Assembly (NCBI GenBank): GCA_963720735.1
Contig: CAVRGL010000006.1
Coordinates: 62,001 to 126,000, forward strand
Origin: JBBRHQ01 sp963720735
GTDB taxonomy: Bacteria; Actinomycetota; Thermoleophilia; Solirubrobacterales; 70-9
Length of the DNA stretch: 64,000 nt
Reading direction: 5' to 3'
Part shown: in pieces, positions 1 through 8,217 of the stretch
Layout: each line of letters opens with the position of its first letter
How positions within the stretch are numbered: position 1 is the first letter of the stretch
Program-made: the position numbers and the translations under genes
Notes under the pieces: model-generated
Seen by the model: only the letters and a program-made list of their open reading frames with translations
What the model was told of the DNA's origin: nothing
The model's database searches: none

Positions 1-856
1 CCGTGACAATGAGGAGGGTTGACACCATCATGATCGTTGCGATCGCGTTCACAGACGGTAACGGCGCGGCGCGCGTCGCTGCGTAGATCTGGATCGGGAC
101 GGTGTCCGTGGGTCCGCCGCTTGACAGCCACTGGCTGATGACGAAGTCGTCGGCCGAGATGGCGAACACCACGGCGGCCGAGGCGACGATCGCCGGGGTG
201 AGCAAGGGCAGGAGGACGCTCCTCAACGCGACGAACGGCGAGGCCCCGAGATCGGCGGCGGCCTCCTCGTACTGCCTGCCGATCGAGAACAGCCGACCGC
301 GCACGATCACGACCACGAAGGAGATCGAGAAGGTCACGTGGCCGAGGATCTGGGCGACCGTTCCCGTGTGAACGAAGGTGAAGATATGGGTGAAGACGAG
401 GAGGAGCGACACGCCCATGACGATCTCGGGCGTGACCAACGGAAAAAGCATGATGAAGTTGGAGGTGCCGGAGCCGCGACCGCGCCAGCGGGCGAGACCG
501 AGGGCGAGCAAGACCCCGATCGGGACAGCGATGAGAACGTCCGCTCCCGCCAGCTTGAAGCTCTGAACAAGAGAATGCCGAAGGGTCGGGTCGTGCCAGA
601 CCGAGTCCACTGGATCCCCCCAGTACCAGCGTGTCGAGAAGGAGTCCCAGACCGTGCGCGAGCGGGTCGCATTGAAGGAGAACTGCACCGCGATCAGCAC
701 CGGCACGATCGACCACACGATGTAGGCCCAGGTGACGGCCACCAGGAAGCGCGGCTTTCCCCATGGGTTGCGGAACCAGCCGCGAACGCGGGTCGAGCTC
801 GAGGGCTGCGGCCTCGCTCGCTGCGGCCTCGCTCGCGGCTCGGCGATGACCGTCAT
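1..856 (-). CDS. potC: Polyamine-type ABC transporter permease, PotC-like (3' end outside window)
   Basis: Second inner-membrane permease of a spermidine/putrescine-class importer. Reading down from the ATG at 856, the translation has a basic N-terminus, a first membrane helix after about residue 35, further hydrophobic helices, and the permease EAA loop (EEAAADLGASPFVALRSV) that contacts the ATPase. It stays open to base 1, so the C-terminus is cut by the window edge. Its ATG overlaps the stop of the upstream permease (ATGA, 853-856), so the two are translationally coupled. A 15-base tandem repeat at 806-835 encodes an RPQ-containing repeat in the cytoplasmic tail. The ATPase (PotA) is not seen and probably lies beyond base 1. 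Substrate is inferred from family only; other small cations or amino-acid derivatives are possible. Confidence 0.85.
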   Translation of the reverse strand, partial: MTVIAEPRARPQRARPQPSSSTRVRGWFRNPWGKPRFLVAVTWAYIVWSIVPVLIAVQFSFNATRSRTVWDSFSTRWYWGDPVDSVWHDPTLRHSLVQSFKLAGADVLIAVPIGVLLALGLARWRGRGSGTSNFIMLFPLVTPEIVMGVSLLLVFTHIFTFVHTGTVAQILGHVTFSISFVVVIVRGRLFSIGRQYEEAAADLGASPFVALRSVLLPLLTPAIVASAAVVFAISADDFVISQWLSSGGPTDTVPIQIYAATRAAPLPSVNAIATIMMVSTLLIVT

Positions 857-1755
857 ACCGCGCCCACCGTCCCGGCGTCGCGTTGGGCGCGATGGATGCT
901 CCACATGTAGTAGAGCATGAGGATCGTCAGGAAGGCGGCAAGCACGATCGTGAGCGCGGCGCCGATCGTCGGCTGCGGGCCGCCGTGGAAGTAGAGGTCG
1001 ATCTGGTTGCCGATCAGCGACGTCGTCGGCGAGCCCGAGACGATGTTCGGCGTGTAGTAGTCGCCGAACATCGGTAGCGTGATGAGGACGGCGCCCCCCA
1101 GGATGCCGGTCTTCGAGAGCGGGAGGGTGACCGAGCGAAACGCGGTCCAGGGGCTCGCACCGAGGTCACGTGCCGCTTCCAGGTGGCTGCGGTCGATGCG
1201 ATCGAGCGCGGCAAAGAGTGGCAGGATCAGGTACGGGATGTAGCCGTAGACGAGGGCGAAGATGACGGTCGAGGCGCTCCCGCCGAGCCAGTCCCGCGGC
1301 TGGCTGAGCACGTGGGTGAACGTCAGGAAGCGGTTCACGTAGCCGTCCTCCTGCAGGAGATTCACCCAGGCGAGCATTCGCATCATGTAGCTGATCCAGA
1401 GAGGAAGGATGAGCAGAATGAGAATGAGGCCTTTCCACCGCCCCGCGTGCCGAGCCGTGTAGTAGGCGACCGGATACCCGATCAGCAGGCAGAGGGCCAG
1501 GGAGATGAGGACGTAGACGATCGTCCTGACCTCGACGTCGAACCAGATTCCTCCCGGGGCGAGCCGACCGAGGACCTCGTTGAGCCAACCCACGTTCCAT
1601 TCGAGCGGGTTCCAGGTGGGGACCGGTTGGAAGAGGACCGGGTCGACCGATCCAAACGCGACCCCAAGGACCGCATAGAACGGAACGATGAAGAGGAGAA
1701 CTAGCCAGAGAACTCCCGGGAGCGCAAGAGCGGGCCACAACCAGCGCCGGTACAC
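853..1755 (-). CDS. potB: Polyamine-type ABC transporter permease, PotB-like
   Basis: First membrane permease of the importer, 300 residues, the usual length for the family. About six hydrophobic segments are visible, beginning at residues 10-35 with WLWPALALPGVLWLVLLFIV. The EAA loop (LEAARDLGASPWTAFRSVTL) sits near residues 195-215. It forms a heterodimer with the PotC-like protein encoded immediately downstream, which it overlaps by 4 bases, and lies 29 bases after the binding-protein gene in the same operon. The start at 1755 is the only ATG before the first helix. A short family member could import a different cation, but the binding protein beside it supports the polyamine class. Confidence 0.88.
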   Translation of the reverse strand: MYRRWLWPALALPGVLWLVLLFIVPFYAVLGVAFGSVDPVLFQPVPTWNPLEWNVGWLNEVLGRLAPGGIWFDVEVRTIVYVLISLALCLLIGYPVAYYTARHAGRWKGLILILLILPLWISYMMRMLAWVNLLQEDGYVNRFLTFTHVLSQPRDWLGGSASTVIFALVYGYIPYLILPLFAALDRIDRSHLEAARDLGASPWTAFRSVTLPLSKTGILGGAVLITLPMFGDYYTPNIVSGSPTTSLIGNQIDLYFHGGPQPTIGAALTIVLAAFLTILMLYYMWSIHRAQRDAGTVGAV

Positions 1756-1784
1756 GATGCCCTAACGCTCCCGCCCCGGACCCG

Positions 1785-3080
1785 TCAACTCCCCCCTCCG
1801 GCGAGGAAGTCCGAGTAGCCGTTCTCCCACAGCTGCTGTCCCTTAGAGGTGAGGGTCCCGTACTGCAGCGAGTCGGGCCCGAGATCATCGTTCGTCAGAA
1901 CGCTGTCCGCGAGGTTCTCGGGCACGACTCCCTTCTGCACCAGGGTGTCCGGATCGATTTCGTTCAGCGGGGGCTGATACCCGTTGAAGTCGACGAAGTT
2001 CGAATAGGCGACGCCGTTGTCGAGGAGGTAGTTGAGGAAGAGATGCGAGAGCACCGGCTTCTTCGTGGTCGAGCAGATCGCGAAGCAGTCGTTCTGGATC
2101 GGCCCCTTGCCCTTGGGTGGCTTCCAGAAGGCGAGGTCGCTCGCCGGCGTTCCCTTCGGGAGGTAGTAGATGTAGCCCGCGATCATGTCCCCCGACCACG
2201 CCTGGTGGAGCCAACTCGACCCCTCCGGGACTGTCTGGTACTGGAGGTCGTCCACCTTGACGTTGCAGATGCCGTAGAGCTGCTTGAGGTCGGACACTGC
2301 CTGGTTCACTAGCGCTGGATCCTCGGTGTTGATGTCCGTGATCCCCTTGCGCAGGAGCGCCATGCCGATCGTCTCCCGGTTCTCGGAGAGAATCCCCACG
2401 TTGCCCTTGTACGCTTGAGCCTCCCAGAAGATGTCCCACGGCTGCTTCATGCCGGCGATGTCCGCTTTGACCTTGTCCGCCCGCCAGGCGATGCCGGTGG
2501 CGTAGACGGTGTAGGGAACGGTGTAGCGCGACCCGCTGTCGTAGAACGGGTCGACGAGCTGCGGCCAGACGTTCTTCTTGAGGTTCGGGATGTAGTCGAG
2601 GTTGAGCGGCTTGATCAGCTTGCCGGCAACGCCGATATCGAGAGTGTCCGGCGTGATCTCCATCACGTCGGGCATGACCGCTCCGGAGGCAAGCCGCTGG
2701 ATTCCGGAGTTGACGTTGTCGAACGGCGTGTACTGGACGTCGACGTTGTACTTGGCCCCGAACTCCGTGAGGAGCTTCTTGTAGAGGTAGGAGGGATAGT
2801 TGAAGACGGTGAACGTCCCGCCTGTCTCCGGCGCGAGCCCAGACTTGATGGGATCCTCCCAACGCGGCAGGGTCACGCGCTTGTCGGGCCTCGCGAGCGG
2901 CAGGCCTCCCGGCCCGAGGAGTGCGCCGCCCGAGCCGGTGCTCTCGGGGACGTTGGTCGAGTTGCCGCAGGCGGCGAGCAGAGGGCCAGCACCGGATAGG
3001 GCCACCGCGGCTCCTGCGCCTCGTAGCAAGAAACTCCGCCTGCTCAGGGGGTTCGGCCGTTCCTTAGGGTGGTGCGTCAT
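1785..3080 (-). CDS. potD: Tat-exported lipoprotein, polyamine-type substrate-binding protein (PotD/PotF-like)
   Basis: Extracytoplasmic binding protein that delivers substrate to the two permeases. The ATG at 3080 is chosen because a strong AGGAGG lies 6-8 bases upstream and the signal peptide begins there. The signal has a twin-arginine motif (SRRSFLLRG), a hydrophobic core and a lipobox (LLAAC-G), so the protein is predicted to fold in the cytoplasm, leave by Tat and be lipid-anchored. The mature part (about 395 residues) has family features such as GGTFTVFNYPSYLYKK near its start and a DVMEITPDTLDIGV hinge region. The longer open frame upstream lies inside the TetR gene and is not used. 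The first 17 bases overlap the 3' end of the TetR gene, so expression is likely coupled. Confidence 0.88.
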   Translation of the reverse strand: MTHHPKERPNPLSRRSFLLRGAGAAVALSGAGPLLAACGNSTNVPESTGSGGALLGPGGLPLARPDKRVTLPRWEDPIKSGLAPETGGTFTVFNYPSYLYKKLLTEFGAKYNVDVQYTPFDNVNSGIQRLASGAVMPDVMEITPDTLDIGVAGKLIKPLNLDYIPNLKKNVWPQLVDPFYDSGSRYTVPYTVYATGIAWRADKVKADIAGMKQPWDIFWEAQAYKGNVGILSENRETIGMALLRKGITDINTEDPALVNQAVSDLKQLYGICNVKVDDLQYQTVPEGSSWLHQAWSGDMIAGYIYYLPKGTPASDLAFWKPPKGKGPIQNDCFAICSTTKKPVLSHLFLNYLLDNGVAYSNFVDFNGYQPPLNEIDPDTLVQKGVVPENLADSVLTNDDLGPDSLQYGTLTSKGQQLWENGYSDFLAGGGS

Positions 3081-3774
3081 TCGAGTTCCTCCTGAGTTCG
3101 GTGTTCGCGAGGTGGGGCACGGTCTCGCGGACAGCGTATTTTGCTGCGCCCGATCCACCTCCCGCCGCGGCCTCGTAGGCCGCCGCCCCCCACTCACAGT
3201 CGAGGAGCGATTCGGCCATCTCGAGCGCACAGCGAAGCATCCGCTCGCGACCTACATCTGGGTCATGCAGCGTCGCCTGGACGGCGAGTCCGTCGAGGAG
3301 CGAGCCGAGCAGCAGAGCCACCTCGTCGGCATCGGCGTCACCGAACTCACCCGCCCCCTGCCCGGCTCGGATCACGGCCGCGATCTCCTGGCGCCAGCGG
3401 TTGTCCAGTCGCTGACGAGTTTGTCGCGATCCGGGTTCACGAAGAGCGCGGGCCCAAAGCTCGATCCAGAGGGTCCAGTCGTACTCCTCGGCGCAAGCCT
3501 CGATCATGAACCGCAACTGGTCGCGCGGGCGCTCCAGCAGGTGAATGCGTTCGCGCATCGCGACGTAGAAGCGCTCCTCGTCGACCGTCAGCGCCTCGGC
3601 GAGCAACTCGTCCTTCGACCGGAACCAATAGAGCACCGCAGGTGGGCTGGTGCCCGCCCGCTCGGCGACGTCCGCGATCCGCGTCTTGACGAGCCCGCGC
3701 TCGGCGATCACCTCGGCCGCTGCGGCGAGGATCTGGGGTCGCCTGACGTGATCGATCTGAGGCCGAGGGCTCAC
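3064..3774 (-). CDS. TetR-family regulator (BetI/PuuR-like) of the ABC importer
   Basis: Predicted repressor, 236 residues. The N-terminal helix-turn-helix spans about residues 10-55, with IADVAERAGTSPPAVLYWFR the recognition region, followed by an all-helical ligand-binding half. Its 3' end overlaps the binding-protein start by 17 bases and all four genes face the same way, so the regulator heads the importer operon. A perfect 9-bp-arm palindrome lies 25 bases upstream of its start (3799-3820), which fits autoregulation of the whole operon. The ligand is probably the transported compound; that is inference from gene order. Confidence 0.86.
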   Translation of the reverse strand: MSPRPQIDHVRRPQILAAAAEVIAERGLVKTRIADVAERAGTSPPAVLYWFRSKDELLAEALTVDEERFYVAMRERIHLLERPRDQLRFMIEACAEEYDWTLWIELWARALREPGSRQTRQRLDNRWRQEIAAVIRAGQGAGEFGDADADEVALLLGSLLDGLAVQATLHDPDVGRERMLRCALEMAESLLDCEWGAAAYEAAAGGGSGAAKYAVRETVPHLANTELRRNSNDAPP

Positions 3775-3798
3775 CTCGCTAGTCGCTCTTCTCCTTGA

Positions 3799-3820
3799 AA
3801 GCTGAACGGCGGTTCAGCTT
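3799..3820. promoter_or_regulatory. Palindromic operator upstream of TetR/ABC importer operon
   Basis: Perfect inverted repeat AAGCTGAAC-GGCG-GTTCAGCTT, 9-bp arms and 4-base spacer, 25 bases upstream of the TetR start codon. Size, symmetry and the TGAAC...GTTCA core are typical of TetR-family operators. It probably overlaps the operon promoter. No binding data; assignment is by position and symmetry. Confidence 0.72.
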
Positions 3821-3920
3821 ATGCGGTGAGCGCCGCGGGATCAACCCCCAATTCGGCGCCGGCGCTTGGCTGCGAGCCGGCGCGCGTTCTCCAGGTCCAT
3901 CGCCGGGTCGCGGATCAGAG

Positions 3921-4013
3921 CGCGTACGCCCAGTCCGTCGAACAGAACGCGGCGGTCTCGATAACCGTTGTGCGTCGTAAGGCGCTTCGTGGGTTCGAAT
4001 CCCACCCCCCCGT
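3921..4013 (+). pseudogene. Degenerate tRNA-Ser(CGA) relic
   Basis: The 3' two thirds of a serine tRNA are recognisable. There is an anticodon arm with loop CTCGATA (anticodon CGA, stem CGGT/ACCG), a long class-II variable arm (GCGTC-GTAA-GGCGC, 3973-3986 region), and a perfect T arm (GTGGG-TTCGAAT-CCCAC, 3989-4005). The acceptor 3' strand is CCCCCCG instead of the CCCCTCC-G of the other two copies in this window. The 5' acceptor candidate at 3918-3924 does not pair with it, and the D arm is poor. A functional tRNA is therefore unlikely. A second copy of the 3' half lies beyond the next gene at 5774-5832, so the pair brackets that gene like attachment-site remnants. Confidence 0.55.
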
Positions 4014-4108
4014 TGATTGGTCTGAAGTCCCTGCAAAGAGTGCTTTCTTGGCCGAACGTTGGGCCTGACCTTCCCTTTCGAGCCCAGCAGAGCTAGGATC
4101 GCGGGGTC

Positions 4109-5758
4109 GTGGTGTCTCGTCTACTGGCCCTTGGGCTCGCAATTGGAGCGCTGCTCGCGTTCGCCGTTCCTGCGGATGCGGTGCTCTCGGGCACGAACGG
4201 CCGGATTGTCTTCATAAACGGGCCCGCCTTCGGCAACACGCAGCTGTTCCTACGCAGCGTCACGAGCAGCACAGGTGCTGGGTCCACCACCGGTCCGCTC
4301 GCCACGGGGCTAGCGCAGCAGCACCGTCACCCCACCTGGTCGCCTGACCGCACCAAGATCGCGTTTGCCGAAGGCCCCGGCGGTGCGACCGGGTACGACA
4401 TCTACACCCTCGATCTCACCACCCCGGGTGCGACTCCCCAGAACATCACGAATTCCTCCGGCGTAACCGACGACCGCCCTGCCTGGTCGCCCGACGGCAC
4501 GCGCATCGCATATGAGAGCGGCAACGACATCATCGTCCATCCCCTGAGCGGCGGCGGTGATCTCAACCTGACCAGCACCCTCACTCCCAAGGCGTGGAAG
4601 GCGGCCTGGAGCCCGGACTCGCAGACTCTCTACTACTCGGTCGGGGATATCACGCAGCCGCCGAACGGCAATACCAACGACGTCAGGCTCTACCAGCAGC
4701 CGGCGAACAACTCGAGCGCTGGGACAGAGCTGCTCCATGTCAGCGGTGCCCACGTGTTCCAGCCATCGATCTCACCCGACGGGACGAAGCTCTGCTACAC
4801 GTTCAGCACTGCCGCCGGGAACAGCACCAGCGCCGATGTCGTAGCCGCCCCGCTGAGCTCGCCCCCCTCTCTAACCGTTATCGCGGACAGCGGTAAGGGC
4901 GACTACAACTGCACCTGGTCGCCGGACGGAACCAAGATCGCATACACCGAGGACTACGCGGCCAACGGCGAGGTCTTCATGAAGAACTCCGACGGGTCGA
5001 GCATTCCCATCAACTTGAGCAATACCGCAGGGGAGTTCGACGGCAACCCCGACTGGGCACCCGATGGCAGGCCCGACTGCCCCGACAGCACTGTCAGCAC
5101 GACTCCGGGCACACCGCTCACGATCGAGCTCGAGTGCACCGACACCGGCCCAGCCTACGAGCGCACCGACCCGAACGGCTTCGTCGCCAACAATGGTGGC
5201 CCGCTACACGGAACCACGAGCGATCACTCGCCTCTCTCTAACCCGTCCACCGTCAAGTACACGCCGAATCCAGGCTTCACGGGCACGGACAGGATCATCT
5301 TCAACAGCTTCGACGACTTTGGCTTCGGCACTGACACCGGGACCGTCACGATCAATGTCGGCAGTTGCTTTGGCCAGGCCGCGACCGTGGTCGGCACCGC
5401 GGGCAAGGACGCCCTGAAGGGAACCCAGGGCCGCGACGTGATCGTTGCGCTCGGCGGCAAGGACACGGTCAGGTCCTTCGCCGGCAAGGACCTGATCTGC
5501 ACCGGGAGTGGCAGGGACAAGGTCAAGGCCGGCGCCGGCAACGACAAGGCCACGGCGGGCGGCGGAGCGGACCGGGTTCTCGGCGGCGCGGGCCGCGACA
5601 GGCTCTATGGCCAGGGGGGCGCCGACCGCCTCTTCGGCGGCGGGGGGCGCGACAAGCTGTTCGGCAACAAGGGCCCCGACCGCCTCAACGGCGGGCCAGG
5701 GTCAGACCTCTGCAAGGGTGGCCCCGGCGGCGATTCCGAGAAGCGCTGTGAGCGCTGA
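4109..5758 (+). CDS. Exported TolB-like beta-propeller protein with C-terminal calcium-binding (RTX-type) repeats
   Basis: Predicted exported protein of 549 residues starting at GTG. The signal peptide covers residues 1-24 (cleavage after PADA). Residues about 70-330 carry at least six PD40/WD40-like strands with the SPDGTKIAY signature, a TolB-type propeller. A cadherin/tandem-95-like segment follows (VKYTPNPGFTGTDRIIF, about residues 380-400). The last about 120 residues are glycine/aspartate nonapeptide repeats such as GGAGRDRLYGQGGADRL, a calcium-binding parallel beta-roll. In many bacteria such tails mark secretion or surface retention. Function is unknown; binding or scaffolding outside the cell is likely. 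The gene stands alone between two tRNA-Ser fragments (3921-4013, 5774-5832), hinting at past site-specific insertion, though no integrase is present. Confidence 0.82.
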   Translation: MVSRLLALGLAIGALLAFAVPADAVLSGTNGRIVFINGPAFGNTQLFLRSVTSSTGAGSTTGPLATGLAQQHRHPTWSPDRTKIAFAEGPGGATGYDIYTLDLTTPGATPQNITNSSGVTDDRPAWSPDGTRIAYESGNDIIVHPLSGGGDLNLTSTLTPKAWKAAWSPDSQTLYYSVGDITQPPNGNTNDVRLYQQPANNSSAGTELLHVSGAHVFQPSISPDGTKLCYTFSTAAGNSTSADVVAAPLSSPPSLTVIADSGKGDYNCTWSPDGTKIAYTEDYAANGEVFMKNSDGSSIPINLSNTAGEFDGNPDWAPDGRPDCPDSTVSTTPGTPLTIELECTDTGPAYERTDPNGFVANNGGPLHGTTSDHSPLSNPSTVKYTPNPGFTGTDRIIFNSFDDFGFGTDTGTVTINVGSCFGQAATVVGTAGKDALKGTQGRDVIVALGGKDTVRSFAGKDLICTGSGRDKVKAGAGNDKATAGGGADRVLGGAGRDRLYGQGGADRLFGGGGRDKLFGNKGPDRLNGGPGSDLCKGGPGGDSEKRCER

Positions 5759-5773
5759 CGAGGAGCCGGCATC

Positions 5774-5832
5774 GTCTCGAAAACCGTTGTGGGCCTTAGG
5801 GTCTACCGTGGGTTCGAATCCCGCCCCCTCCG
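5774..5832 (+). pseudogene. tRNA-Ser(CGA) 3'-half fragment
   Basis: Starts at the anticodon loop (CTCGAAA, anticodon CGA). It continues through a class-II variable arm that pairs over 7 bp (GTGGGCC-TTAG-GGTCTAC with two wobbles), a T arm (GTGGG-TTCGAAT-CCCGC) and acceptor strand CCCCTCC with discriminator G. The 5' half is missing: upstream sequence is the end of the propeller gene and does not pair with the anticodon stem. The segment GTCTCGA-AAACCGTTGTG matches 17 of 18 bases of the copy at 3955-3972, and the 16 bases around the T loop are identical. It looks like an attachment-site or recombination remnant. Confidence 0.6.
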
Positions 5833-6024
5833 CTAATAGGCCGCAATCCCGCTCTGCTAGCGGGTTTGCGCCAACCTGTTGGCAACGACTGGTGCTAGCT
5901 CGGGATGAAGCCAGGCGACGGCTCGGGCCAAATCTGCGCGTATCTGGCTTCCCCGGTTAGCCAGCCCCTGATTCCTCCATCAGCACGGGCTACAGGATTG
6001 AGGCCGTGGCTCTGCTCGCAATGC

Positions 6025-6471
6025 CTACGGAAATGCCCGGCAAATGTTCCCGGCACCCGCCCACAGAAAATAATGGGTCAGTGGACCCCCGGGCCGGAGA
6101 GGAACCCGACCATGAAGCCGACTGTAACCGCGCCGCCCGTCGCATTGCCCAAGCGAGGATGCCCTGAGCTTGATCCGCGCCTGGTGGCTGAAATAGCCCC
6201 CGGTCGGCTTATAGATCGACGTTCGCCCATAGCCAATGGCGACAGCTTCCCCCCAATGCTTCCAGTGGATATTTGTCACGAGGCCGCTGGGCACACCACC
6301 GTTAAAAATCCGATGCGGGTGCCGATGGCCGAACCCAAACCCATTCGGCGCAAACTCCTTCGATCCAAGAACAACTCCTCCTCTGCTCGCCCCAGCTAAG
6401 GCAACATAACCAGCAGACAGGAGGATGAAGCTACAGGTGATGACCACGCAGAGTCGCTTGCCTACGAACAC
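6025..6471 (-). CDS. Small exported protein of unknown function
   Basis: 148 residues with a GTG start. Residues 1-28 form a signal peptide (KRLCVVITCSFILLSAGYVALAGA). The mature part contains VTNIHWKHWGEAVAIGYGRT, two cysteines near the C-terminus and many aromatic/glycine residues, consistent with a small folded extracellular beta domain. I associate the IHWKHWG pattern with uncharacterised actinobacterial exported proteins, but cannot name a family. No catalytic motif is visible. It faces the same way as the next exported protein but is 139 bases from it, so co-transcription is possible, not shown. Confidence 0.6.
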   Translation of the reverse strand: MFVGKRLCVVITCSFILLSAGYVALAGASRGGVVLGSKEFAPNGFGFGHRHPHRIFNGGVPSGLVTNIHWKHWGEAVAIGYGRTSIYKPTGGYFSHQARIKLRASSLGQCDGRRGYSRLHGRVPLRPGGPLTHYFLWAGAGNICRAFP

Positions 6472-6610
6472 CTCAACCTACCCTTCACTCTCGATTCGGT
6501 CACGCTGAATACTCACGTCCGTGTTCGGAGGGCCCACGTCGGGGCAGCTCCTCCATGGATGAGGATGGCGGTGCCGATGGTGCTGGCCGTGATGAGGGGG
6601 ACATGCCGGA

Positions 6611-7126
6611 TCAGCAACTGCTGTTGGTCGCCAGGGTGAACGAGCTTTGACCGATCGTCTTTCCCCCTTGGGTCATCTGGAACTTCCACTTCCCGTCGGG
6701 GAGGCCAGAGCTGTTCGATATGCCGGAACTGTAGGGGCCCGCCCTGCTGGTTTTGATCCAATGGGCACGGAAGATGTCGCGAGCCTGGCCGTTCACCAGC
6801 CATTTCTTGACGATGTGCTTTCCCGCAACGATCCTCTGGTAGCGACCGGAAATCTGCAAGCTCGTGACCGTGTCGGTGGCGCAGTGTTTGTAGGTGGACC
6901 CCGGCGACACTGAATGCGCCGGCTGGGCCGCCGAGCCGACGATCCACTTGTTGATCGTGATATGTGTGGGCTTGGGCTTGTGATGGTGGCCGCCGCGATT
7001 TCCCTGTGCAACAGACGGCCCGATGAGCGCCAGTACCGCCACCGCGGACAGGCCCAAGCGGATCAAGAATGTTATGCGCTTGATTCCGTCTTCTCCCTCT
7101 TTGTGGAATGCGCCCCTTCTAGCCAT
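6611..7126 (-). CDS. Small exported protein of unknown function
   Basis: 171 residues from the ATG at 7126. Longer upstream reading is rejected because it runs antisense into the flavoprotein gene region and has no signal peptide. The N-terminus is basic with a hydrophobic core (LGLSAVAVLALIGPSVA), then a His-rich linker (GGHHHKPKP) and a soluble domain ending in a cysteine (FTLATNSSC). Phrases such as KHIVKKWLVNG and GKWKFQMTQGGKTIG suggest a beta-sandwich with exposed edges. No family recognised. A shorter start inside the signal region (TTG) is also possible. Confidence 0.58.
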   Translation of the reverse strand: MARRGAFHKEGEDGIKRITFLIRLGLSAVAVLALIGPSVAQGNRGGHHHKPKPTHITINKWIVGSAAQPAHSVSPGSTYKHCATDTVTSLQISGRYQRIVAGKHIVKKWLVNGQARDIFRAHWIKTSRAGPYSSGISNSSGLPDGKWKFQMTQGGKTIGQSSFTLATNSSC

Positions 7127-7208
7127 TCTCCAACCTGGCGGGGCGTTGTCAAGACTCGAAATGTCGCCGCGAGGAGTTGCGCCGGCGCGCCGAGAACGCT
7201 CTCGGCAC

Positions 7209-8054
7209 CTAGGCCGGGCGGCCGAGCAAGAGCTCACGCACCGCGACAAGGCCGGCCATGTGGCCGCTGCCGGCGGCGATCGGCACCTGTTGCGGCGCAA
7301 CTGCGACGTCGCCAGCGGCGTAGACACCGGGCAGGCTGGTGTGGCCAAGCGCGTCGATTGCGACCAGGCCATGCTCGGTGAGCTCTAGTCCGAGACTTTC
7401 CGCGATATGACCGCGGCGGCGCAGCGGTGCATGCAGGAGCACCGCCTCACACGGAAGCTCAGAGCCATCGTGCCGAACCAAGGCCCGGACCGTCTCATCG
7501 TCTTCGCCGCGCAGTCTGGCCACCTCACCCGGGTCGACCACGGTTACGTCGTCTGTCCATCCACGGGCGAGAGCGGCCAGGCGCTCAGCCATTTCGCCGT
7601 CGGCATAGACGACCAGCTTTCGGTCGCGAATCTCCCAGCCGTGGCAGAACGGGCAGTGAAAGACGGCGCCGCCCCAGCGCTCACGAAAGCCCGGGACATC
7701 GGGCACTTCGTAATCCATCCCGGTGGCCAGGATTAACGAGCGGGTGCGGACCTCGTCATCGCCAACTGCCAGCGCGAAGCCATCCTTGCTGGCGCGTGCG
7801 TCTGCGACCTCAGCATCGCGCGTGACGACCGAGTCATAGGCCGCCAGCTGAGCGTTGCCCCTTTCATACAGCTCGTCGGGCGGGGTGCCGTCGAGCCCGA
7901 GACCTCCACCGACGTGCGCGGCCGCGCGATTGCTCTGTCCGCCGCGGTCGACCACGAGGGTTCGTCTGCGTGCGCGACCAAGGACGAGGGCCGCGCTGAG
8001 ACCTGCTGCACCGCCACCCACGACAACAGCTTCCCACTGTTGATGCCCGCTCAT
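7209..8054 (-). CDS. NAD(P)/FAD-dependent oxidoreductase, thioredoxin-reductase-like
   Basis: 281-residue flavoprotein, slightly shorter than classical TrxB. The FAD Rossmann motif is at residues 9-30 (VVVGGGAAGLSAALVLGRA), a redox-active CPFC motif near residue 135 (FHCPFCHGWEIRD), and the C-terminal FAD-contact motif GVYAAGDVA near 245. The second nucleotide-binding loop is degenerate: there is no clear GxGxxG/A after the CxxC. It probably transfers electrons between a nicotinamide cofactor or another donor and a disulfide substrate. No thioredoxin gene is adjacent. Many actinobacteria carry such orphan TrxB-like enzymes, some of which are ferredoxin-dependent or oxidases, so the physiological partner is open. 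Confidence 0.82.
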   Translation of the reverse strand: MSGHQQWEAVVVGGGAAGLSAALVLGRARRRTLVVDRGGQSNRAAAHVGGGLGLDGTPPDELYERGNAQLAAYDSVVTRDAEVADARASKDGFALAVGDDEVRTRSLILATGMDYEVPDVPGFRERWGGAVFHCPFCHGWEIRDRKLVVYADGEMAERLAALARGWTDDVTVVDPGEVARLRGEDDETVRALVRHDGSELPCEAVLLHAPLRRRGHIAESLGLELTEHGLVAIDALGHTSLPGVYAAGDVAVAPQQVPIAAGSGHMAGLVAVRELLLGRPA

Positions 8055-8180
8055 CCGCCAAGAGCATTACCACGTTCTCCTGCGACAACGTTCAGCGGGC
8101 GGAGCGTCGTGAGGCTGGACTTGTTTGTGCGCAAGGCCCAGGCCATCGAAGCCGCCGGGCTATGGAGTAGGCAAGAATCG

Positions 8181-8199
8181 CGGGGGCCTTTAACCCCCG
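8181..8199. promoter_or_regulatory. Short GC hairpin upstream of tatA
   Basis: Inverted repeat CGGGGG-CCTTTAA-CCCCCG, 6-bp arms and 7-base loop, ending 18 bases before the tatA-like start. It could be a leader hairpin or a weak terminator between the divergent flavoprotein gene and tatA. No T-run follows. Confidence 0.3.
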
Positions 8200-8217
8200 G
8201 AGCTACGATCGGAGGCG

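Noticed and set aside
334..910. Several open frames on the plus strand opposite the permease genes
   Set aside because: Composition is Arg/Pro/Ser-rich and mirrors the codon pattern of the minus-strand permeases; no start signals.
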